Assembly (NCBI GenBank): GCA_025355995.1
Contig: JANXYQ010000003.1
Coordinates: 1 to 46,934 of the forward strand
From: Spirochaetaceae bacterium
GTDB lineage: Bacteria; Spirochaetota; Spirochaetia; Treponematales; Rectinemataceae
Length of the DNA: 46,934 nucleotides
Direction: 5' to 3'
Positions 31,924 to 39,576 of the stretch are shown here, one piece after another. Under the pieces are notes generated by a model. That model saw only the letters and a program-made list of their open reading frames with translations, made no database searches and was not told where the DNA came from. Position 1 is the first letter of the stretch. Each line of letters opens with the position of its first letter. Position numbers and translations under genes: made by a program.

Positions 31924-32663
31924 GCGGCTACGAATACATCCGCGCGATGCGGAGCCTCTACAACCCCCGCACGCCGAGGGCTGCCCTCGTGGCCGCGGAG
32001 GCGGGGATCCTACCCGTCGAGGCCGTCGTCTACAAGGCCTCTTCGGTGAAGCCCCTCTTCGAGGAGCCCTACGACCTCGACGAGCTCGAGCGCGTGCTCG
32101 CGCAGCGGGAACTCTCCTTCGGCGACGCGATGATGCTCGCCGAGATCTTCGCGACGATGACCCGCGACCCGGACAAGGAGCGCGCCCTCTTCGCCGCCGA
32201 GAGCCTTACCACCCTCGAGAACCGCTGGGCCCGCAAGGTAGAGGAGCTCCGCCCCGCCTATAGTCCAGCCGATGCCGAGGGAGGGGCGGCCGTCAGCCTG
32301 GCGCGCTCTCTCTACGAGCAAGCCCTCATCGCCGGCAGGAGCACCCCCATACGCAACTACTACCTGCTCGAGGCCTACTACATCCTCTGCCAGAGGCCCG
32401 ACGCGGGATCCGGCGGGCCCGGCTTCGGGCTGCTCATCCGCTGTCTCGTCCTCCTGGGCCTCCTCGATCAGGCCGAGTCCGAGGTGCAGGGCGAGCTGAG
32501 CCTCCGGGACGACGGAGAGCTGCTGGCCCTGGCTGTCGAGCTCGCGTACGCCCGCAAGGACGTGCGCCGGGTACGCGAGCTGCTGGCCGGCCGCGACCTC
32601 GTCGCCCTCGGCCTCGAGAACGGGCTCTTCGCCGTCCTCGATTCATGGCAGGACAAGCCCTAA
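31920..32663 (+). CDS. pelE: PelE-like helical (TPR-like) protein
   Basis: A 247-residue protein, mostly helical, with TPR-like pairs such as LLEAYYILCQRPD and LLIRCLVLLGLLDQAESEVQGEL. It has no evident signal peptide or membrane segment, whereas Pseudomonas PelE (329 residues) has an N-terminal membrane part. The start overlaps the pelD stop by 4 bases (ATGA) and the end abuts the GTG of pelF. In Pel systems PelE, together with PelD and PelG, forms the inner-membrane complex that recruits the PelF glycosyltransferase. The name is given from position between pelD and pelF and the TPR-like content; direct sequence recognition is weak. Confidence 0.7.
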   Translation: MSGYEYIRAMRSLYNPRTPRAALVAAEAGILPVEAVVYKASSVKPLFEEPYDLDELERVLAQRELSFGDAMMLAEIFATMTRDPDKERALFAAESLTTLENRWARKVEELRPAYSPADAEGGAAVSLARSLYEQALIAGRSTPIRNYYLLEAYYILCQRPDAGSGGPGFGLLIRCLVLLGLLDQAESEVQGELSLRDDGELLALAVELAYARKDVRRVRELLAGRDLVALGLENGLFAVLDSWQDKP

Positions 32664-34052
32664 GTGCGAGTCTGCCTCGTCATCGAGGGCTCCTACCCCT
32701 TCATCACCGGCGGCGTGTCCTCCTGGGTGCACGAGCTCATATCCGGCCTGCCCCGGACCGAGTTCGTCCTCTTCACCTTCTCGCCGCAGGCCGACCAGGA
32801 GCCGCGATACAAGCTCCCGCCCAACGTCGTCGGCGTAACCGACGTGGTGCTCACGAGAAATCCCCTCGCGGGCGAAGGCGGCGCGAAGTCGCGCCGAGAA
32901 CGGATCGGCGGGATACTCGCCTCGCACCTGCGCATGTTCTCGGGGAGCTCCCCGAACCTCGAGCGCCTGATCGGCTCCATTCCCGAGGGCGCCGCCCTCC
33001 ATCGCGAATCGGTGCTCGACGGCGGGGCCTGGCGCTTCGTGCAGGCCCAGAACCTCTCGCGCAATCCCATCTATCCCTACTCGGACTATTTCTGGGCCTG
33101 GAAGAGCGCCCACGACCTCATCTTCAACGTCCTCGCGGCGCGGGCTCCCGAGGCCGACGTCTACCACTCCCTCTCGACGGGCTTCGCCGGCCTCGCCGCC
33201 CTCGCCGCCAAGGTGAGGCGCGGCAAGCCCTTCCTCCTCACCGAGCACGGACTCTACCACAAGGAGAGGGAGATCGAGATCCGCAAGGCCGCCTTCGTGC
33301 GCGGCTACCAGCGCGACCTCTGGATCCGCCTCTACAACAGCGTCGCCCGCATGTGCTACGAGGGAGCCGACCTCTGCACCTCCCTCTTCGAGGAGAACCG
33401 CGGCTACCAGCTCGGCCTCGGGGCCTCGCCCGAGCGTACGGTGGTCATCCCCAACGGCATAGACGTCGCGCGCTACTCGGTCGAGCGCTACAAGAAGGAC
33501 GGGGATTTCCACGTCGGCTTCGTGGGGCGCATCGTCCCGATCAAGGACGTGAAGACCTTCATCGTAGCCGCCAAACTCGTCCTCGAGCGCCTGCCGAACA
33601 CGATGTTCCACCTCGTCGGCCCCGACGACGAGGACCCCGCTTACGCGAAAGAGTGCCTGCGCCTGGCCGCCGACCTCCGGATCGAGGATCGCCTGGACTT
33701 TACGGGCAGGGCCAACGTCCTCGACTACTACGCCTACCTCGACGTCGTCGTCCTCACGAGCGTCAGGGAGGCCCAGCCCCTCGTCATCCTCGAGGCCTAC
33801 GCGGCCGGCATACCCTGCGTGGCGACCGACGTCGGCAACGTCTCCGAGCTCCTCGAGGGAGACCGCCGCTTCATCGCGCCCTCCAAGGACGCCGCCAAGA
33901 TAGCCCAGGGCATCGAATACGTCCTCGAGCACCCCGAGGAGATGGCCCGGATGGCCGAGCGCAACCGAGCGAGGACGGTAGCCGCCTACGAGAAGCGCGA
34001 GCTCCTCGCGCGCTACGGCGAATTGTACGGCAGCTTCGAGGGCGGATCCTGA
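32664..34052 (+). CDS. pelF: PelF, cytosolic GT4-family glycosyltransferase of Pel synthesis
   Basis: A 462-residue GT-B glycosyltransferase. The N-terminus VCLVIEGSYPFITGGVSSWVH is the hallmark PelF opening. The C-terminal nucleotide-sugar site has FVGRIVPIKDVKTFIVAA and the retaining GT4 motif Glu369-x7-Glu377 (in SVREAQPLVILEAYAAG). PelF polymerises the Pel exopolysaccharide (rich in N-acetylgalactosamine in Pseudomonas) from UDP-sugars in the cytosol. The start codon is GTG, directly after the pelE stop, with only a weak AGGA upstream. Its stop overlaps the pelG ATG (TGATG). The sugar made here cannot be told from sequence. Confidence 0.93.
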   Translation: MRVCLVIEGSYPFITGGVSSWVHELISGLPRTEFVLFTFSPQADQEPRYKLPPNVVGVTDVVLTRNPLAGEGGAKSRRERIGGILASHLRMFSGSSPNLERLIGSIPEGAALHRESVLDGGAWRFVQAQNLSRNPIYPYSDYFWAWKSAHDLIFNVLAARAPEADVYHSLSTGFAGLAALAAKVRRGKPFLLTEHGLYHKEREIEIRKAAFVRGYQRDLWIRLYNSVARMCYEGADLCTSLFEENRGYQLGLGASPERTVVIPNGIDVARYSVERYKKDGDFHVGFVGRIVPIKDVKTFIVAAKLVLERLPNTMFHLVGPDDEDPAYAKECLRLAADLRIEDRLDFTGRANVLDYYAYLDVVVLTSVREAQPLVILEAYAAGIPCVATDVGNVSELLEGDRRFIAPSKDAAKIAQGIEYVLEHPEEMARMAERNRARTVAAYEKRELLARYGELYGSFEGGS

Positions 34053-35443
34053 TGGCCGGCATCGGCTTCGAGCTGCGTAAGCTCGTCGAGACCCGCACGA
34101 TACGGGGCGTGCTGGGAGCGGCCTTTTCCGGCATCCTCGTCGTCGCCGGGCCTTGGCTGATCTCCGCCGCGAGCCTAGCGGCCGCCGGCCGCCTGCCCTT
34201 CCTCGCCCTGCCGGGCATCGCCCTCGCCTTCACGGGAGCCATGGTCTGGGCCCTCGCCATCTCGATCTGCGCGAGCGCGGCGCCCCTGTACGTCTTCGTC
34301 CGCTTCTCGGCCGACCTCATCTACGAGAACAAGAAGGGCGAGGCCGCGACCCTCCTCCTCAAATACGCGCTCGCCTCGACGCTGATATCGCTGCCCCTCG
34401 GCCTCCTCGCATCCCTCGTCCTGATCAAGGGGGCGCCGGGCGCTGCCGTGTTCGGCCTCGCCTTCGCCCTCCTCCTCGCGGCCGTCAACGCGCTCTGGGC
34501 CGCCATGATGACCGCCACGGTCATCCGCAAGTACGGCCGCATCCTCGCGGCCTATGCCCTGGGCATGGGACTGATGTACGTCCTCGCCCGCGTCCTGGGC
34601 CCCCGCCTCGGCGCGGCGGGCGCGGTGCTGGCCCTCGCCGCCGGCTACGCCCTCACCTCGGTCCTCCTCCTCCTCGCCACGGTGGAGGCCCTGGGGACCG
34701 AGCCCTGCCCGCGCGCCTTCCTCCGCCTCTGGGAGTACGCTGCGAAGTACCGCAACCTAGCCCTCGCCGGAGCCCTCTACGCCGCCGCTACCTGGGTCGA
34801 CAAGGCCGTGCTCGCGGCCTTCGGGGGCGTCGCGGCGACAGGGACGCGATTCTTCGTGAACCCGGGCTACGACACCGCCTTCTACTACGCCAACCTAGCC
34901 CTCATCCCAGGCCTCGTCTTTTTCACCATCGTGACCGAGACCGATTTCAACCTCGACCTCAAGCGCTTCGTCGCCTACCTCGGCCATCGCCGCCAGCCGG
35001 AGATAGAGGCCGCGAAGGCCCGCCTCATCCGCAGCTCCGCGAGCTCGATCGGGCGGCAGTCGGCCTTCCAGGGAGCGGTCGCGGTCGCCCTCGTCCTCGT
35101 CGCGCCCCTCGCGGCATCGGCCCTCGGCTTCCCGACCTCGGTCTTCGCTCGCCTGCTCGTCGGCGGCTTTTTCCAGCTGATCCTCCTCTCGGCCCTGAAC
35201 ATGCTCTTCTACCTCGAGCTCTACCGCGAGGCCGCCCTGAGCGCCGGCGCCTTCGCCCTCGTCAACCTCGGCCTTTCCCTCGCCATGTGCCTGACCGGGA
35301 GCGCCGCGGCCCTCCAAGGCTGGCCCTATTTCGCCTCCTGCCTCGTCTCCTCCGGGCTCTCCCTGGCCTTCGCCTTCCGAGGCCTTCGGCGCTTCGACCG
35401 CATAGTATTCCTGCGGGCTTCGGGCGAGGAGTTCGGGCGGTAG
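34052..35443 (+). CDS. pelG: PelG, polytopic inner-membrane protein of Pel synthesis/export
   Basis: A 463-residue membrane protein with about 12 hydrophobic segments, starting MAGIGFELRKL, the usual PelG opening. Landmarks are YVFVRFSADLIYENKK, WVDKAVLAAFGG and FFTIVTETDFNLDLKRF. It belongs to the MOP/flippase-like PelG family and is thought to carry the growing polymer across the inner membrane with PelD and PelE. The ATG shares a base with the pelF stop. It ends the four-gene Pel operon; a short GGGGC/GCCCC hairpin at 35444-35456 directly after the stop may help termination. No pelA, pelB or pelC lies upstream of pelD. Confidence 0.92.
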   Translation: MAGIGFELRKLVETRTIRGVLGAAFSGILVVAGPWLISAASLAAAGRLPFLALPGIALAFTGAMVWALAISICASAAPLYVFVRFSADLIYENKKGEAATLLLKYALASTLISLPLGLLASLVLIKGAPGAAVFGLAFALLLAAVNALWAAMMTATVIRKYGRILAAYALGMGLMYVLARVLGPRLGAAGAVLALAAGYALTSVLLLLATVEALGTEPCPRAFLRLWEYAAKYRNLALAGALYAAATWVDKAVLAAFGGVAATGTRFFVNPGYDTAFYYANLALIPGLVFFTIVTETDFNLDLKRFVAYLGHRRQPEIEAAKARLIRSSASSIGRQSAFQGAVAVALVLVAPLAASALGFPTSVFARLLVGGFFQLILLSALNMLFYLELYREAALSAGAFALVNLGLSLAMCLTGSAAALQGWPYFASCLVSSGLSLAFAFRGLRRFDRIVFLRASGEEFGR

Positions 35444-35514
35444 GGGGCCGGGCCCCTCCTTTACTCCCCTGCACGCAAAAGCCGCGACGCCCTCCTTGCC
35501 TTCGCCGACGCTTG

Positions 35515-35646
35515 CTTATATAAGGCGAAACAGGGCGGGCGCGACAGGGTCGTCGTCGCTGAATAGCGCTATTCGCAGATTGACTTCCATTTTAACCACA
35601 TTCTAACATTCTAATCTTTATATATTCCATAATAGAGATATTCTAA
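35515..35646. promoter_or_regulatory. AT-rich control region with palindromes and ATTCTAA repeats
   Basis: The gap between pelG and the DUF5666 lipoprotein holds CTTATATAAG (35515-35524), the perfect 14-base palindrome GAATAGCGCTATTC (35561-35574), and three copies of ATTCTAA at 35600, 35608 and 35640. The last three start 8 and 32 bases apart. The region is far more AT-rich than the genes around it, so it is probably the promoter/operator of the lipoprotein gene. No protein can be assigned to these sites. Confidence 0.4.
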
Positions 35647-35706
35647 TGCCATGGACGGAGTCTGGACAGGATGCGTCCTGCTCGGCGCCGATCCCGGGAG
35701 GTTACT

Positions 35707-37110
35707 ATGAACGGACTTTGGAAACGCATCACTAGTTCCTGGAAACTACTGGCGGTTATCGCCGCGATCGCATTCGCAGCCGCCGCCTGCTCGCCGAACG
35801 CCGGCGGAAGCGCGGGCGTCCCCACCTTCGGCAAGGGCGTCATCACGGCGAAGGGCAGCGTGTTCGTCAACGGCATCGAGTACGACACCTCGTCGACGGC
35901 GATCACGATCAACGGCGGGGTCGGGTCGGACGCGGATCTCAAGGTCGGCATGGTCGTGGAAGTCAAGGGAAGCGCCGATGCGGCGACCGGCAAGGGCACC
36001 GCGCTTCAGGTGCTGTATTCCGCGGACCTCGACGGCCCCGTCGGGACGATCGACCTCGCGAAGACGTCCTTCACCGTGTTCAACCGGACCGTCGTAACCG
36101 ACGCTTCCACCATATGGGAGGGCGTAACCGGCATCGCCGGCCTCGTAGTCGGAGACCGCGTCGAGGTGAGCGGATCGGTCGACACCTCGACCAAGACCCT
36201 CAAGGCGGACCGCGTCCACAAGAAGGCCGCCTCGGCCGAGGATTACGAGGTCAAGGGCATCGTCAGCGCCCTATCCGCGTCTTCCTTCACCCTCACTCCC
36301 CCCGACGGGGCTTCGCCCCTTACCGTGAACTTTACCGGGACCCTGGCCGCGTCCATCGTCAACGGATCGAGCGTCGAGCTCAGGTTCGCGAGCACGGGCA
36401 TCTCGGGTTCCGTTATCACCACCAGCGCGGACAAGATCAAGGCGGAATCCCACCTCAGCGCGGACGACAAGTCCAATGGGGAAGTGAGCGGCCGCGTGAG
36501 CGACTTCGCCGCCGGCTCGACGGATGCTACCTTCACCGTGGAGGGAGTTGCCGTAAGCGCGAGCAATTCCATCCTGCCCGCCGGCGTCGCCAACGGCGTC
36601 AAGGTCGAGGTTAAGGGCAGCATGAGCGGCGCGGTCCTCGTCGCCTCTAGCGTGAAGACGGAAAAAGAGTCGAACGCCGAGCTTCAGGGAAACGTCTCCT
36701 CCGTCTCGGCGGCTGTCGGAACGATCGTCGTGAACGGCGTGACTGTCACCGTCGACGCGACTACCCGCTTCAGGGACGAGAACGGCGCTGCCCCCGTAGC
36801 GCACTTCGGCATAGCCTCGATAGCCGTCGGGGATTATCTCGAGGTGAGCGGCCTGTACGACGCGGCTTCGGCCCCCTCGTTCGTAGCCGCCAAGGTCGAG
36901 AGAAAGGCGCCGGAAAGCACGGCCCTCGTCAAGGGCCCGGTCAGCGCGATTGTCGCGAGCCCCCTGTCCTTGACCGTACTCGGCGTGTCGGTGATACCGC
37001 CCGCCGGCTTCGCGAGCGCGGGCATCACGCCCGGTACGACGATCGTGGAGGCAAAGGGTTCCTTCGCCGCCGGAACCTTTACGGCTAGCGCGGTTTTCAT
37101 CGACAATTGA
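35707..37110 (+). CDS. Lipoprotein with six DUF5666-like repeats
   Basis: A 467-residue predicted lipoprotein: basic N-terminus, hydrophobic segment and lipobox AAAAC at about residue 28. The mature protein is built from about six beta-rich units of 60-75 residues. Recurring phrases are VxVxGIVSALxAxSFTL, VGDRVEVSGSVD, GVKVEVKGSM and VGDYLEVSGLYD, the DUF5666 (OB-fold-like) pattern. GGGAGG lies before the ATG at 35707; an ATG at 35671 would add 12 residues before the signal peptide. Similar proteins occur as surface lipoproteins with unknown binding roles. It follows the Pel operon but has its own AT-rich control region and a strong terminator after it, so cotranscription with pel is unlikely. 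Confidence 0.8.
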   Translation: MNGLWKRITSSWKLLAVIAAIAFAAAACSPNAGGSAGVPTFGKGVITAKGSVFVNGIEYDTSSTAITINGGVGSDADLKVGMVVEVKGSADAATGKGTALQVLYSADLDGPVGTIDLAKTSFTVFNRTVVTDASTIWEGVTGIAGLVVGDRVEVSGSVDTSTKTLKADRVHKKAASAEDYEVKGIVSALSASSFTLTPPDGASPLTVNFTGTLAASIVNGSSVELRFASTGISGSVITTSADKIKAESHLSADDKSNGEVSGRVSDFAAGSTDATFTVEGVAVSASNSILPAGVANGVKVEVKGSMSGAVLVASSVKTEKESNAELQGNVSSVSAAVGTIVVNGVTVTVDATTRFRDENGAAPVAHFGIASIAVGDYLEVSGLYDAASAPSFVAAKVERKAPESTALVKGPVSAIVASPLSLTVLGVSVIPPAGFASAGITPGTTIVEAKGSFAAGTFTASAVFIDN

Positions 37111-37138
37111 GCCTCGGGCCTGTCGATCATCTTGACTA

Positions 37139-37168
37139 GAGGGGCTGCCCAAAAGGGCGGCCCCTTTT
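37139..37168 (+). terminator. Intrinsic terminator after the DUF5666 lipoprotein gene
   Basis: A 10-base stem (GGGGCTGCCC with GGGCGGCCCC, one T-G wobble), a 4-base AAAA loop and four T residues, starting 30 bases after the stop codon. Confidence 0.85.
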
Positions 37169-37277
37169 CGTCGCCGGAGAGGCAAGGTTTCGATCCAATA
37201 GGGTCGCGCGTATATCATAAGCCGGGCTTTGAATTTGCCCCGAGTAATTCCCAGACTCTCATCGCCCAGCGCGCTAT

Positions 37278-37305
37278 AAAAAAGCCGCCGGGCTGCCCCG
37301 GCGGC
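37278..37305 (-). terminator. Intrinsic terminator after the LamG lipoprotein gene
   Basis: A perfect 9-base stem (GCCGCCGGG with CCCGGCGGC), a 4-base loop and six T residues on the minus strand (AAAAAA at 37278-37283). It lies about 25 bases beyond the stop of the leftward gene. Confidence 0.88.
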
Positions 37306-37330
37306 TTCGTCTATCGCGGGACGATCCAGG

Positions 37331-39343
37331 CTACCAGCCCGATTTATCCACCGACTTGTACAAATTGTAGTTAGCGAGAACCTGAGCGGCCGTGAGGGCA
37401 GAGGCGGTGACGCTCGCTCCCACGATTTTCCCGTTCAACCCGAAGTAGCCGTAGCTCGTGCTGTAGCTGGTCGGCAGCTGGGAGCCGATGAGCACCTGGT
37501 CGGTGTCGTGGCGAACGCCGGTAGCCGTCAAGTTCATCGTGCCCGAGGAACTCTGGCTGCCGTTGATGTAGAGAACTATCTTCTTTGTGGCCTTGTCCCA
37601 GGTCGCCGCAATATAATACCAGACCATTGCAGAAGGGGGGCTAGCAGGGCTGGCCGCGAGATTCGAACTGCTAAGGACGTAGTCGTAGGCCCCGCTCGGA
37701 TTGGGATCTTTCTGGTCGAGGATGATGCCGATCTGCCCACCATTGCCCCAGCCCTGCAGCGAGTAGCCCTCGTCCGAGAAGTCAACCTTGACCCCGTTGT
37801 GCACGAGGCCAGCCGTGTCGGTGAGCGCCTTAATCCAGACCCAGGCCTCGACGGTGCCCGCGCTCGAGAGGTCGAGCGTGCTCGTGGTAGTCAAGCCCAC
37901 GGCTTGCTGGCCAACGAAAGTATAGGAGACGGCATTCCCGCCTGTCAGTGTCGAGGTCGGGGCGCCGGACAGGATGGTGGTCGCAGAACCCTCGGTGATC
38001 GAGGTGAAGAGCGTTGCCAGGTCCCCGAGGCCGGAGATGTCCGCGGTCGCGACGGCGAAGGGCAGGAGCCCCGCCGAGGGGGTGATCGACTGGGTGCGCG
38101 TGAACAGGTTGAGGGCGGGATTGGCCGTCAGCAGGGCGTCGGCGTTGCCCGTGGGTATGGAGAGGCTCACGTAGTCGCTATTCTGCTGAGAGAGATAGAA
38201 GGCGCTGCTGCCCGTGACGTTGACGACGCGGGTTTTTATATTGGTCGTGATCGCGCCGACCCCGGTGGGGAGGTAGTAGGGTGTCGAGGTCAGACCGTAG
38301 ACGACCTGCTGCCGGAGCACGGATTCGGCGAGGGTGGAGAAGTTGGAGCCCACGGTGACGGTGGGGAGGGTCGTCGTGAAAGTCCCGCCCGTCGTCGACA
38401 GGTTGCTGAGGGCCTTCTCGTAGCTGGTCGTGTAGGCGATGTAGGTGCTCCCGGCCGGATCGGCGACCTCGGTGTAGTACCGGATGCCCAGGATGGTCTG
38501 GCTGTTCGAGCCGGTCCAGAACCAGAAAGCCGGATTACTGCTCGGCGTCACGTAGTATTGCACGATGGAAGAGAACATGACATTGGGGTTGGAGTTATCT
38601 AAGGCCGGAACGGCGGCCTGGCTCAGGTCGAGGGAGCCGTTGATATCGAAGGAGGACTTGGCGAACTTCGGGCCCGCCACCGGAAGGGTGGTCGAAGAGG
38701 AAATGATGGTCTCGGTCCTCGTGCTGCCGTCGGTGAAGGTGAGAAGCATCTTCACCCGGGCCGACTGGTCCTTGGTGAAGAAGCCGAGGCCGTCGAGATC
38801 GGCCAATGCCCAAACCCCGGCCTTCTTTTTGACGATGAAGTCGTCGGTAGTCCAGACGCCGTCGGCATAGACTCCGCCGGAGAATGTCCCCCCGTTCAAG
38901 CCGCCGTCCTGGACGAAGTACTCCTCCACGTATTTTGCGCGGATGTCGCCTGGCGCGAAGGTCGTCGTAGCGCTGATGTCGTAGACCTTGGTGCTAACCG
39001 GGGTTCCCGCCACCAGCACTGCCGTGAAGGCGGTCGTCTGTCCCGGCTCGGGATAGTTGGCGAGAGACAGGGGAGCGAGGCTCGCGAAGGCCGTATTAGT
39101 GAGCTTGTTGATCGGCACCGTAGCCCTGGATCCCGAAACCTGGAGCCCCGCGAAGGGCGTCAAAGCCCTCGGGCTTCCGGCGGGAGCTCCCGTGCGCTCG
39201 GCATAGTAGCTCGACATGAAGGATTTTTGGAGAAGGGCGATGTCGTCGCGGGAGGGAGCCGTCCCGGCGTTCTCGTTTCCGGTGAATAGCGTACAGGACG
39301 CCAACAGAGCGGCAACTAGCAGGAGATACAGGTATTTACTCAT
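37331..39343 (-). CDS. Large lipoprotein with C-terminal LamG/concanavalin-like domain
   Basis: A 670-residue predicted lipoprotein with a signal peptide ending in the lipobox LASC (Cys17). Most of the mature region (about 20-465) is Ser/Thr/Gly-rich and beta-prone, with no motif that I recognise. Residues about 470-660 form a LamG/pentraxin-like jelly roll: STLDLSSAGTVEAWVWIKAL, then WYYIAATWDKATKKIVLYING, then GKIVGASVTASALTAAQVLANYN. Such domains bind glycans, and the gene lies between the Pel operon and the PelB-like gene, so polysaccharide binding at the cell surface is a reasonable guess. GAGGTGG precedes the ATG. A promoter and a terminator frame it as a single-gene unit. Confidence 0.8.
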   Translation of the reverse strand: MSKYLYLLLVAALLASCTLFTGNENAGTAPSRDDIALLQKSFMSSYYAERTGAPAGSPRALTPFAGLQVSGSRATVPINKLTNTAFASLAPLSLANYPEPGQTTAFTAVLVAGTPVSTKVYDISATTTFAPGDIRAKYVEEYFVQDGGLNGGTFSGGVYADGVWTTDDFIVKKKAGVWALADLDGLGFFTKDQSARVKMLLTFTDGSTRTETIISSSTTLPVAGPKFAKSSFDINGSLDLSQAAVPALDNSNPNVMFSSIVQYYVTPSSNPAFWFWTGSNSQTILGIRYYTEVADPAGSTYIAYTTSYEKALSNLSTTGGTFTTTLPTVTVGSNFSTLAESVLRQQVVYGLTSTPYYLPTGVGAITTNIKTRVVNVTGSSAFYLSQQNSDYVSLSIPTGNADALLTANPALNLFTRTQSITPSAGLLPFAVATADISGLGDLATLFTSITEGSATTILSGAPTSTLTGGNAVSYTFVGQQAVGLTTTSTLDLSSAGTVEAWVWIKALTDTAGLVHNGVKVDFSDEGYSLQGWGNGGQIGIILDQKDPNPSGAYDYVLSSSNLAASPASPPSAMVWYYIAATWDKATKKIVLYINGSQSSSGTMNLTATGVRHDTDQVLIGSQLPTSYSTSYGYFGLNGKIVGASVTASALTAAQVLANYNLYKSVDKSGW

Positions 39344-39430
39344 AGGCCACCTCGATGCCCGCGTATACGAGACACAGCTCGACTGCGGTGAGATTGCCGA
39401 CCAAGTCGGGGGTTTTTAATTGGTAGATTC

Positions 39431-39459
39431 AATATACCACATGTATAGGCAATATTCAA
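39431..39459 (-). promoter_or_regulatory. Promoter for the LamG lipoprotein gene
   Basis: On the minus strand TTGAAT (39459-39454), 17 bases, TATATT (39436-39431). It sits about 90 bases upstream of the ATG in an AT-rich island. Confidence 0.5.
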
Positions 39460-39509
39460 TATAGACCTCCTGGACTAAAAAATGACTCGGCAAGCAAATA
39501 AATGCAGTG

Positions 39510-39550
39510 GCGTCGAAAAAAATCTTAGCCCCACGGCCTTTTTTCGACGC
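39510..39550 (-). terminator. Terminator-like inverted repeat after the PelB-like gene
   Basis: GCGTCGAAAAAA (39510-39521) pairs with TTTTTTCGACGC (39539-39550), a 12-base stem with a 17-base loop. Further imperfect complementarity extends outward (AATGCA near 39501 with TGCATT near 39572). On the minus strand the T run lies within the second arm, which is atypical, but its position 27 bases beyond the stop suggests termination or mRNA 3'-end protection. Confidence 0.6.
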
Positions 39551-39576
39551 TTCCGGCGCAGTGCATTGCCGGGTCA

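Noticed and set aside
32645-34051. Upstream extension of the PelG frame
   Set aside because: It overlaps pelF completely in another frame; PelG proteins start with the MAGIGFELRKL-type sequence found at 34052.
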